From assembly GCF_000282995.1 (NCBI RefSeq), contig NZ_ALEE01000019.1:1-7837 (forward strand): DNA of 7,837 nt, read 5' to 3'. Shown here in pieces: positions 1 through 5,298 of the stretch. Under the pieces are notes generated by a model. The model was not told where the DNA came from. It ran no database searches and saw only the letters and a program-made list of their open reading frames with translations. Position 1 is the first letter of the stretch. Each line of letters begins with the position of its first letter. This DNA comes from Melaminivora alkalimesophila (GTDB lineage: Bacteria > Pseudomonadota > Gammaproteobacteria > Burkholderiales > Burkholderiaceae_C). Both the position numbers and the translations under genes were made by a program.

Positions 1-27
1 AACGTTGGTGTTGATGGTCATGGCCAT
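1..27 (-). CDS. fliC: Flagellin, N-terminal nine codons only (runs off the left edge)
   Basis: Reading the minus strand from position 27, the codons give MAMTINTNV, the typical opening of bacterial flagellin (the family begins MA-x-x-INTN-x), whose N-terminal D0 helix packs in the filament core. The ATG at 25-27 is preferred over the in-frame ATG at 19-21 because a perfect AAGGAG ribosome binding site (34-39) lies 6 bases upstream of it. A sigma-28 type promoter on the same strand at 122-148 supports a late flagellar filament gene. Flagellin is exported through the flagellar type III system and polymerises into the filament, with FliS as its chaperone. The rest of the gene lies outside the window, so length, central domain and copy number cannot be judged. 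The short match is persuasive because start, ribosome site and promoter all agree. Confidence 0.86.
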
Positions 28-33
28 GATGAG

Positions 34-39
34 CTCCTT
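34..39 (-). promoter_or_regulatory. Ribosome binding site of fliC
   Basis: The minus strand reads AAGGAG here, six bases before the ATG at 25-27. This fixes the flagellin start at position 27 rather than at the second ATG two codons downstream. Confidence 0.8.
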
Positions 40-94
40 GGCTGGGATGAGGGGGGCTGAACCGGTGCCAGCGGTGCCCTGTGCGCCTCTGGCG

Positions 95-113
95 ACGGGC
101 CTTTGGAGCCCGT
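95..113 (-). promoter_or_regulatory. Hairpin at the predicted 5' end of the fliC mRNA
   Basis: ACGGGC (95-100) pairs perfectly with GCCCGT (108-113) around a 7-base loop. The fliC promoter -10 element ends at 122, so transcription should start near 113-116 and the hairpin would form at or next to the very 5' end of the flagellin mRNA. A 5'-terminal stem could shield the transcript from RNA decay. The pairing is seen directly; the role and the start site are inferred. Confidence 0.4.
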
Positions 114-121
114 TGCATGTG

Positions 122-148
122 TTATCGGGCGTTACAGAGATAACTTTA
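122..148 (-). promoter_or_regulatory. Sigma-28 (FliA) promoter of fliC
   Basis: On the minus strand TAAA (148-145) is followed by exactly 15 bases and then CCCGATAA (129-122). This fits the flagellar sigma factor pattern TAAA-N15-GCCGATAA with one mismatch. Predicted transcription start is near 115, giving a leader of about 88 bases before the flagellin ATG. It points to late, hook-checkpoint-dependent expression of flagellin through FliA and its anti-sigma factor FlgM. Confidence 0.82.
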
Positions 149-151
149 GGG

Positions 152-167
152 CTCCCGTTGGCGGGAG
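152..167. repeat. Short inverted repeat upstream of the fliC -35 element
   Basis: CTCCCG (152-157) and CGGGAG (162-167) form a perfect 6-bp stem with a TTGG loop, starting four bases upstream of the fliC -35 element. No adjacent T-run makes it a terminator. It may be an operator or a chance pairing in GC-rich DNA. Confidence 0.3.
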
Positions 168-308
168 GGGCGCGGCGAGAACGGCCGACATGCACCCCAT
201 TTGCTCCGTTTCTCCATGCGCTGTGCCGCGTCCTGGGCGGCAGAATATGCAGATGCTTTTCCTTGCTCGAACGCGCGCCTCCCTGGACGATTTTTCAGGT
301 CCATGCAC

Positions 309-335
309 TCAACTTCTGCGGAATGTGGCCGATAC
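309..335 (+). promoter_or_regulatory. Sigma-28 (FliA) promoter of fliS-fliT
   Basis: TCAA (309-312), a 15-base spacer, then GCCGATAC (328-335) match the FliA consensus TAAA-N15-GCCGATAA at 10 of 12 positions. Transcription would start near 342, about 30 bases before the fliS ATG at 373. It puts the chaperone pair under the same late-class sigma factor as flagellin. Confidence 0.72.
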
Positions 336-372
336 ATGCTGGGAGCATTGACGACAGATGGAAGGACCCAGC

Positions 373-777
373 ATGTACACCCCGCCCAGCGCCAGAGCCT
401 CTGCTGCGTATCGACAGGTAGACCTGAACTCGCGGGTCTTGAGCGCTTCGCCCCATAGCCTGATCACCTTGCTGTTCGATGAATTGAGCAGGTGCCTGTC
501 CAGCGCCTGCGTCGCCATCGAGCGCCGGGACGTGGCGACCAAGGCCCGTTACCTGGGGAAAGCCATCCGCTTGCTCGATGAGGGGCTGCTGGCCGGCCTC
601 GACATGAACGCAGGCGGTGAGGTTGCCGCAAGCCTGCACCAACTCTATTCATATTGCCTGATGCGGTTGGCGCAGGCCCAGGCGCAAAATGATGCGTCGA
701 TCGTGCAGGAGATTCAGAACGTGCTGCAGCCCGTCATGGACGCCTGGAGCGAGATCGGAGGGCGGGCACACGCCTGA
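373..777 (+). CDS. fliS: Flagellin export chaperone FliS
   Basis: FliS binds the C-terminal region of newly made flagellin in the cytoplasm, prevents early polymerisation and hands it to the flagellar export gate (FlhA). The 134-residue product has the usual family length and an all-helical pattern. An N-terminal AYRQVDLNSRVLSASPHSLI stretch (12-31) matches the conserved Y-x-x-V...A-x-P-x-x-LI motif; a GGEVAASLHQLYSY segment (81-94), a QAQND turn and a final AW helix (124-125) also fit. The ATG at 373 is chosen over the in-frame ATG at 358 because GAAGGA (361-366) lies six bases upstream and the family normally begins near here. It sits behind a sigma-28 promoter, divergent from fliC, and is followed 26 bases later by fliT. 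No defect is visible. Confidence 0.95.
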   Translation: MYTPPSARASAAYRQVDLNSRVLSASPHSLITLLFDELSRCLSSACVAIERRDVATKARYLGKAIRLLDEGLLAGLDMNAGGEVAASLHQLYSYCLMRLAQAQAQNDASIVQEIQNVLQPVMDAWSEIGGRAHA

Positions 778-789
778 GGCAAGCTATGC

Positions 790-795
790 AGGAAG
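790..795 (+). promoter_or_regulatory. Ribosome binding site deciding the fliT start
   Basis: AGGAAG lies eight bases before the ATG at 804. The in-frame ATG at 786 has no comparable site, and this motif lies inside the reading frame that would start there. Confidence 0.6.
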
Positions 796-803
796 CTACA
801 TCC

Positions 804-1118
804 ATGACAGAGATGGCGGCGCCCAGCGCACTCATCGACTACTACAAGGCCATCGAGCAAAGCAGCGCCCGCATGCTCGAAGCCGCCAAGCTCAAGGACT
901 GGGACGAGGTCGTGCGCTGCGAGGGCGCTTGCGCGGTGCTGATCGAGCAGCTGCGCTTCCAGGCGCGCGCTCAGGAACTCAGCCCCGAGGAGCGCAAGGA
1001 AAAGACGCGCATCATGCAGCGCATCCTGAAGAACGACGCGCAGATCCGCCATCTGGCCGAACCCTGGCTGGCGCAGTTCGAACACCTGTTCGAGGGCCAG
1101 CCGCAGGTGATGCACTGA
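804..1118 (+). CDS. fliT: Flagellar chaperone/regulator FliT
   Basis: FliT is a small helical chaperone. In enterobacteria it escorts the filament cap FliD to the export apparatus and, when free, binds FlhDC and lowers class II flagellar transcription. The 104-residue product shows the pattern familiar from beta-proteobacterial FliT: an N-terminal LIDYYKAIEQSSARMLEAA helix (10-28), a DWDEVVRCE segment (32-40), and a C-terminal KTRIMQRILKNDAQIRHLAE helix (67-86) followed by PWLAQFEHLF. The start at 804 rests on AGGAAG eight bases upstream; starting at 786 would add six residues. The gene follows fliS closely and probably shares its sigma-28 promoter, and a strong terminator follows 46 bases after its stop. 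fliD, the usual client gene, is not adjacent. The FlhDC-binding role here is inferred from homologues. Confidence 0.88.
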   Translation: MTEMAAPSALIDYYKAIEQSSARMLEAAKLKDWDEVVRCEGACAVLIEQLRFQARAQELSPEERKEKTRIMQRILKNDAQIRHLAEPWLAQFEHLFEGQPQVMH

Positions 1119-1164
1119 ATCGGGGCGAGGCGCGGGAGGGCCGCCCCCTTTTGCAGCGCCCAAC

Positions 1165-1201
1165 GCAAAAAGCCGGCACCGCGAGGTGGCCGGCTTTTTG
1201 C
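1165..1201. terminator. Bidirectional intrinsic terminator between fliT and fliE
   Basis: GCAAAAAGCCGGC (1165-1177) and GCCGGCTTTTTGC (1189-1201) are perfect inverted repeats of 13 bases around an 11-base loop. The six-pair GC core is flanked by an A-run on one side and a T-run on the other, so the element can end transcription of fliST from the left and of fliE from the right. The convergent gene order fits this exactly. Confidence 0.92.
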
Positions 1202-1248
1202 ATTCTGGCTTCCTGGCGCGGCGGGACCGCCCCGCGGAAGCGGGCGCC

Positions 1249-1566
1249 TCACACCTGCATGTTCATGATGTCCGTGTAGGCCTGCACCATCCGGTTGCGC
1301 ACGTGCAGCGTCGCCTGGAAACCGATCTGGGCCTTCTGCATCGCCAGCATGGTCTCCTCCAGGCTCACGTCCGGATTCTCCAGCTGCACCTCGCGCTGCA
1401 AGCCGGCCGCCCGCTCCTGGGCGCTGCTGACGGATTTCAATGCGTCCTTGAAGGCCGCCGAGAAGCCGCCGCCCACTTCGCCGGCGCCGCCCTGCGGGGC
1501 AGTGGCTCGGCGGGCGAGTTGCGTGCCCGTGGCGGGCAGGGCGGTGCTGTTGATGCGCAGGTCCAT
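1249..1566 (-). CDS. fliE: Flagellar hook-basal body protein FliE
   Basis: FliE is the small basal-body protein joining the FliF MS ring to the proximal rod; it is exported early and is needed for export of later substrates. The 105-residue product matches family length (about 100-110). The C-terminal half carries the conserved features: FSAAFKDALKSVSSAQ (35-50), LENPDVSLEETMLAMQKAQI (62-81), and LHVRNRMVQAYTDIMNMQV at the C terminus (87-105). The first 34 residues are low-complexity and variable, as is usual. The ATG at 1566 is chosen because MDLRINSTAL looks like a FliE start; the Shine-Dalgarno match is poor (a GGGG run upstream at most). The frame stays open far upstream across fliF, but that is a GC-driven artefact. 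The gene diverges from fliF and converges on fliT, as in E. coli, where fliE is also transcribed alone. Confidence 0.95.
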   Translation of the reverse strand: MDLRINSTALPATGTQLARRATAPQGGAGEVGGGFSAAFKDALKSVSSAQERAAGLQREVQLENPDVSLEETMLAMQKAQIGFQATLHVRNRMVQAYTDIMNMQV

Positions 1567-1640
1567 GGCAAAACCCCGGAAATGGGCAAGGGGCAGGAGG
1601 TGGAAGGCTGCCGCAATGGTAGGGGCCGCCGCGCCCGGCA

Positions 1641-1682
1641 GATGCGGGAAATGATGGCCAATCGGCCGCCTTATCGGGCGAA
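1641..1682. promoter_or_regulatory. Possible FlhD4C2 binding site between fliE and fliF
   Basis: GATGC-GGG-AAATGATG (1641-1656) matches 10 of 13 defined positions of the enterobacterial FlhDC half-site AA(C/T)G(C/G)-N2-3-AAATA(A/G)CG. After a 10-base spacer, an inverted and weaker half-site follows at 1667-1682 (8 of 13). The position, in the divergent gap of two class II operons and about 20 bases upstream of a CATAAT hexamer, is where an activator site would be expected. The match is degenerate and made by eye; whether this species has FlhDC is not shown in the window. Confidence 0.35.
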
Positions 1683-1702
1683 CGGCGCCGGGGCAGGACT
1701 TC

Positions 1703-1708
1703 CATAAT
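1703..1708 (+). promoter_or_regulatory. Candidate -10 element of the fliF operon
   Basis: CATAAT matches the sigma-70 -10 consensus TATAAT at five of six positions and stands out in an otherwise GC-rich gap. No good -35 lies 16 to 18 bases upstream, as is common for activator-dependent promoters. It would give a leader of roughly 65 bases before the fliF start at 1780. Confidence 0.3.
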
Positions 1709-1779
1709 CGCCGCAACGCCCCGTGATGCGCCTGCACCGGGCCTCCTGTCTTCCCACCCGATCCCAACGAACCGCCCCG

Positions 1780-3489
1780 ATGCCCTCCGCCGTCGCCGAA
1801 GTGCCCGCCGTACCGAATCCCGCCGCCGCGCCGGCCTCGGCGCCGGGGCTGCTGGCGCGCCTGGGCGCCATGGAGCGGGCGCAGCAGCTGCGCTGGGGGG
1901 CGCTGGCGGCCCTGCTCTTGGTGCTCATCGCCGGCGCCTTCTTCTACAGCCGCCAGCCGGACTACCGGGTGCTCTTTGCCGGGCTCAACGACAAGGATGG
2001 CGGCGCGATCGTCGCGCAACTCGCGCAGATGGGCGTTCCCTACAAGTACAGCGAAGGCGGCGGCGCCATCCTGGTGCCGGCCGAGCGGGTGCACGACGCG
2101 CGCCTGCGGCTGGCGACGCAGGGCCTGCCCAAGGGCTCGGTGTCGGGCTTCGAGCTGATGGAAAACAGCCGCTTCGGCGTCACGCAGTTCCAGGAGCGCC
2201 TCAATTTCCAGCGCGGCCTGGAGGGCGAGCTGACGCGCTCCATCCAGGCGCTGTCGTCGGTGCAAAGCGCGCGCGTGCACCTGGCGCTGCCGAACCAGAA
2301 TGGCTTTTTTCGCGAGCAGCAAAAGCCCTCGGCCTCGGTGCTGGTGAGCCTGTACCCGGGCCGCTTCCTGGACCGCGCGCAGCTCGCGGGCATCGTGCAT
2401 TTGGTGGCCTCCAGCGTGCCAGAGCTCGCGCCGTCCGCCGTGAGCGTGCTCGACGACACGGGCAAGCTGCTGTCGGAGTCGCCCGACGGCGGCGCTGGCG
2501 GGGCGGTGGATGCGCAGCAGCTGGCCTACGTGCAGCAGATCGAGGCCCAATACACGCGCCGCATCATCGACCTGCTGGAGCCGGTGGTGGGGCGCCACAA
2601 CGTGCGCGCCCAGGTGACGGCCGAGGTGGACTTCAGCCGCACCGATTCCACCGTGGAGCAGCACCGGCCCAACCTGTCGCCCGAGACCAGCGCCGTGCGC
2701 AGCCAGCAGGTGCTGGAAAGCGGGACCACCCCCGGCAGCCAGCTGCCCACGGGGGTGCCCGGCGCGGTGAGCAACCAGCCGCCGCAAGGGGCCGATGCGC
2801 CCATCAACGGGCCGGCGCAGCCGCTGGCCGCAGCGGGCGGCCCGGCGGGCGGCAACCCCGGCCGGCGCGAGTCCGTGACCAATTACGAGGTGGACAAGAC
2901 CACCCAGGTCACGCGCGGCGGCGTCGGGACCATCAAGCGGGTGAACGCCGCCGTGGTCGTCAATTACGCGCCGGTGGGCGAGGGCGAGGGCAAGTCCGCC
3001 CAGCCGCGCGCCTTCTCGCCGGAACAAATCGAGCAGATGACGGCGCTGGTGCGCGAGACCATCGGCTTCAACAAGGAGCGCGGCGACTCGGTCAACCTGA
3101 TGAACGCGCCCTTCCTGGTGGAGGAGGCGCCGCCGGCCGAGCTGCCGCTGTGGAAGCAGCCGGAGGTGCGCGAGCTGGTGACCACGCTCGCCTGGCCGCT
3201 GGGGATCTCGCTGGCGGCAGCGATCCTGATCCTCGGGCTGGCGCGCCCGGCGCTCAAGGCGCGCGCAGCCGGCCGCCGTGCCCGGGCCGCGGTCGCCGTG
3301 GCTGCCCTGCCCGGGACGCAGATCGATGCGATCGAATCGGAGGCGCTGGAGCGCCCGGCCCTGCCGGCACCGGCCGAGGAGCTGCAGCCCACGCCCGAGC
3401 AGGCACGCCTGGACAAGGCGCGCGCGCTGGCGCGCGAGAATCCCGTGGCGGTGGCCAGCATCCTCAAGACCTGGGTGAATGGCGAGTGA
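1780..3489 (+). CDS. fliF: Flagellar MS-ring protein FliF
   Basis: FliF forms the MS ring in the inner membrane, the base on which the rotor, export apparatus and rod assemble. The 569-residue product has the usual size. A variable N-terminal tail precedes a first membrane helix (about 37-57). The periplasmic ring-building domains follow, with the conserved DKDGGAIVAQL (71-81), GGGAILVPAERVHDARLRLA (93-112) and RVHLALP (165-171). An A/G/P-rich stretch (about 311-362) contains PGAVSNQPP (328-336), the conserved loop of the beta-collar. A second membrane helix lies at about 467-488, and a cytoplasmic tail ends in LARENPVAVASILKTWVNGE (550-569), the FliG-binding segment. The ATG at 1780 is preferred because MPSAVAEVP resembles homologue starts, but it has no Shine-Dalgarno match; GTG 1723 and ATG 1726 in the same frame are no better. 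It heads the fliFGHIJK operon. Confidence 0.96.
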   Translation: MPSAVAEVPAVPNPAAAPASAPGLLARLGAMERAQQLRWGALAALLLVLIAGAFFYSRQPDYRVLFAGLNDKDGGAIVAQLAQMGVPYKYSEGGGAILVPAERVHDARLRLATQGLPKGSVSGFELMENSRFGVTQFQERLNFQRGLEGELTRSIQALSSVQSARVHLALPNQNGFFREQQKPSASVLVSLYPGRFLDRAQLAGIVHLVASSVPELAPSAVSVLDDTGKLLSESPDGGAGGAVDAQQLAYVQQIEAQYTRRIIDLLEPVVGRHNVRAQVTAEVDFSRTDSTVEQHRPNLSPETSAVRSQQVLESGTTPGSQLPTGVPGAVSNQPPQGADAPINGPAQPLAAAGGPAGGNPGRRESVTNYEVDKTTQVTRGGVGTIKRVNAAVVVNYAPVGEGEGKSAQPRAFSPEQIEQMTALVRETIGFNKERGDSVNLMNAPFLVEEAPPAELPLWKQPEVRELVTTLAWPLGISLAAAILILGLARPALKARAAGRRARAAVAVAALPGTQIDAIESEALERPALPAPAEELQPTPEQARLDKARALARENPVAVASILKTWVNGE

Positions 3490-3532
3490 GCGCCGCAGCC
3501 CCTGCCGCGCAGCACAGGAGACCGGTGACACC

Positions 3533-4528
3533 ATGGACGAAAAAGGCCTGAACGACGCAGCGATCATGCTGATGTCCCTGGGCGAGGAAGAGGCCGCCGA
3601 GGTCTTCAAGCACCTCTCGCCCAAGGAGGTGCAGAAGCTCGGCGAGACCATCGCCCGGATGCGCGCCGTCTCGCGCGAGAAGGTGGACGAGGTCATCGAC
3701 CGCTTCACGCAGGACGCGGCGGCGCAGAGCCTGCTGGTGTCCGACACCAGCAACTACGTGCGCGCCGTGCTCAAGCGGGCGCTGGGCGACGACAAGGCGG
3801 CGCTGCTGATCGACCGCATCCTGCAGGGCGGCGACGTCTCCGGGATCGAGAGCCTCAAATGGATGGATCCGCTGTCGGTGGCCGAGCTGCTGCGCAACGA
3901 GCATCCGCAGATCGTCGCGGCGATCCTGGTGCACCTGGACCCGGAGCAGTCCTCGGCGATCCTGATGCACCTGACGGAGCGCCAGCGCAGCGAGATCATG
4001 CTGCGCATCGCCACCATCGAGGGCATCCAGCCGACCGCGCTCAAGGACCTGAACGAGGTGCTGTTCCGGGTGCTGGCCGGCGGCGACAAGATACGCAAGA
4101 GCTCGCTCGGGGGCGTGAAGACGGCCGCGGAGATCATCAACCTGATGCGCTCGGGCGCCGACACGACCGTGCTGGACGCGATCCGCAACCACGACCCCGA
4201 CCTGGCGCAAAAGATCATGGACAAGATGTTCATCTTCGACGACATCGCCAAGCTGGACGGGCGCGCCATCCAGACGGTGCTGCGCGAGATCGCCTCGGAG
4301 ACCCTGGTGGTGGCGCTCAAGGGCGCGCAGCCGGAGGTGCGCGAGAAGATCCTGGCCAACATGTCCACGCGCGCGGCCGAGGCCATGCGCGAAGACCTGG
4401 AGTCGCGCGGGCCGATGCGCCTGTCGGAAGTGGAGGCACAGCAGCACGAGATCCTCAAGACCGTGCGCCGGCTGGCGGACGAGGGCCAGATCGCGCTGGC
4501 GGGTGGCGGGGACGACGCCTTCGTGTGA
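3533..4528 (+). CDS. fliG: Flagellar motor switch protein FliG
   Basis: FliG is the C-ring protein that takes torque from the MotA stator and couples the MS ring to FliM/FliN. The product has 331 residues, the same length as E. coli FliG. Its N-terminal domain binds the FliF tail. The EHPQ motif is at 123-126 and a GGVK hinge region near 193-196. The MFIF form of the MFxF switch motif is at 232-235. The torque helix keeps the charged residues known from E. coli: K263, R280, E287, D288 and R296, with Glu replacing the first Asp of the acidic pair. The chosen ATG gives MDEKGLNDAAIMLMSLG, a normal FliG opening, with AGGAG at 3516-3520; the 12-base spacing is longer than ideal. The gene lies 43 bases after fliF and 20 bases before fliH. 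Confidence 0.98.
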   Translation: MDEKGLNDAAIMLMSLGEEEAAEVFKHLSPKEVQKLGETIARMRAVSREKVDEVIDRFTQDAAAQSLLVSDTSNYVRAVLKRALGDDKAALLIDRILQGGDVSGIESLKWMDPLSVAELLRNEHPQIVAAILVHLDPEQSSAILMHLTERQRSEIMLRIATIEGIQPTALKDLNEVLFRVLAGGDKIRKSSLGGVKTAAEIINLMRSGADTTVLDAIRNHDPDLAQKIMDKMFIFDDIAKLDGRAIQTVLREIASETLVVALKGAQPEVREKILANMSTRAAEAMREDLESRGPMRLSEVEAQQHEILKTVRRLADEGQIALAGGGDDAFV

Positions 4529-4548
4529 GGCAGCACGGGAATCGATCG

Positions 4549-5298
4549 ATGAGCCACAGCCCCAGCAACCGTTATTACACGCGCTTCATCCCGAGGGAGG
4601 AGGTGGGCGAGGTCACGCAGTGGCAGTTCGGCGCGGTGTCGCAGGAGGGAGCGGTGCTGGAGCCGCTGGACGCTCCGGTGCGCCCGGCCGAGCCCGCCGC
4701 GGCCGTGGAGCCCGATGTCCCGACCCTGCCGACCGCCGAGCACGAGGCGCTGCTCGCCCAGGCGCGCGCCGAGGCCTACGCGCAAGGCCTGGCAGAGGGA
4801 CAGGAGCAGGCGGCGCTGCAATGGCAGCAGCGCCTGGACGACTACATCGCCGGCCAGGGCCGGGAGGGGGCGCAGCGGCTCGGCGCCCTGGCGCGTGCGC
4901 TGGAGGAGAGCTTCGGTGGATTGCAGCAGGCGATGGCGCAGGAAGTGCTGGAGCTGGCCTGCGACATCGCGCGCCAGGTGGTGCGGCGCGAGCTGGCGCT
5001 GCAGCGCGACGCCGTGCTGCCGGTGGTGCGCGAGGCGCTGTCCATGCTGGTGGGCGAGAGCCGTCCGGCGACGGTGCGCCTGAACCCGCAGGACTGGGGG
5101 CTGCTCGAGCAGCCGCTGCGCAGCGAATTCCCCGGCGCGCGCATCGAGTGGCTGCCGGACGCGGCCGTCGGGCCGGGCGAGTGCCTGGTCGAGTCGGCCG
5201 GGATGGTCATCGACGGCACGCTGGACAAGCGCTGGCGCCGCGCCATCGCGGCGCTGGGGCTGACCGGCGTGTGGCGCGAGGCAGGCCATGGCGATTGA
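4549..5298 (+). CDS. fliH: Flagellar export ATPase regulator FliH
   Basis: FliH dimerises, binds and restrains the ATPase FliI, and anchors it to the C-ring (FliN) and the export gate. The 249-residue product opens with [19 protein letters not shown] (12-30), a conserved beta-proteobacterial start that probably serves as the FliN-contacting segment. A Pro/Ala-rich linker follows (about 38-62). A charged helix carries an AxxxGxxxG repeat (A76, G80, G84), the FliH dimer signature. The C-terminal domain includes VRLNPQDW (176-183) and the [20 protein letters not shown] block (210-229) typical of FliH/SctL proteins. The ATG at 4549 has only a weak GGGA site eight bases upstream and overlaps an ATCGATCGAT palindrome. 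The frame is open for a long way inside fliG, but those upstream codons are not FliH-like. It overlaps fliI by 11 bases, implying coupled translation of partners. Confidence 0.94.
   Translation: MSHSPSNRYYTRFIPREEVGEVTQWQFGAVSQEGAVLEPLDAPVRPAEPAAAVEPDVPTLPTAEHEALLAQARAEAYAQGLAEGQEQAALQWQQRLDDYIAGQGREGAQRLGALARALEESFGGLQQAMAQEVLELACDIARQVVRRELALQRDAVLPVVREALSMLVGESRPATVRLNPQDWGLLEQPLRSEFPGARIEWLPDAAVGPGECLVESAGMVIDGTLDKRWRRAIAALGLTGVWREAGHGD

Larger units (their letters stand above)
28..372. other. Divergent fliC-fliS intergenic region
   Basis: These 345 bases separate the flagellin start (minus strand) from the fliS start (plus strand). They hold a sigma-28 type promoter for each side, a 6-bp-stem inverted repeat near the predicted fliC transcript start, and a second inverted repeat at 152-167. 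The short open frames in this stretch have no good ribosome site and no recognisable product, so I call it non-coding. In the E. coli layout the fliD gene would sit beside fliC here, but nothing like FliD is present. Confidence 0.75.

Noticed and set aside
28..115. CsrA-type regulation of the fliC leader
   Set aside because: The predicted leader has only one GGA, within the Shine-Dalgarno. The usual pattern needs several such sites, often in hairpin loops.
284..303. TGGAC...GTCCA inverted repeat just upstream of the fliS -35 element
   Set aside because: A 5-bp stem with a 10-base loop is too weak to separate from chance.
201..458. Small plus-strand open frame before fliS
   Set aside because: It runs across the sigma-28 promoter and into fliS in another frame, lacks a ribosome site and resembles nothing known.
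1249..3753. An 834-codon open frame on the minus strand across fliE, fliF and the start of fliG
   Set aside because: Only its last 105 codons (fliE) are real. The rest is antisense to the conserved fliF and is rich in Arg/Gly/His/Leu, as expected from GC-rich DNA read backwards.
3859..4548. In-frame upstream extension of fliH inside fliG
   Set aside because: The codons overlap FliG coding sequence in another frame and give an Arg/Gly-rich string unlike FliH. The protein from 4549 has a proper FliH start.
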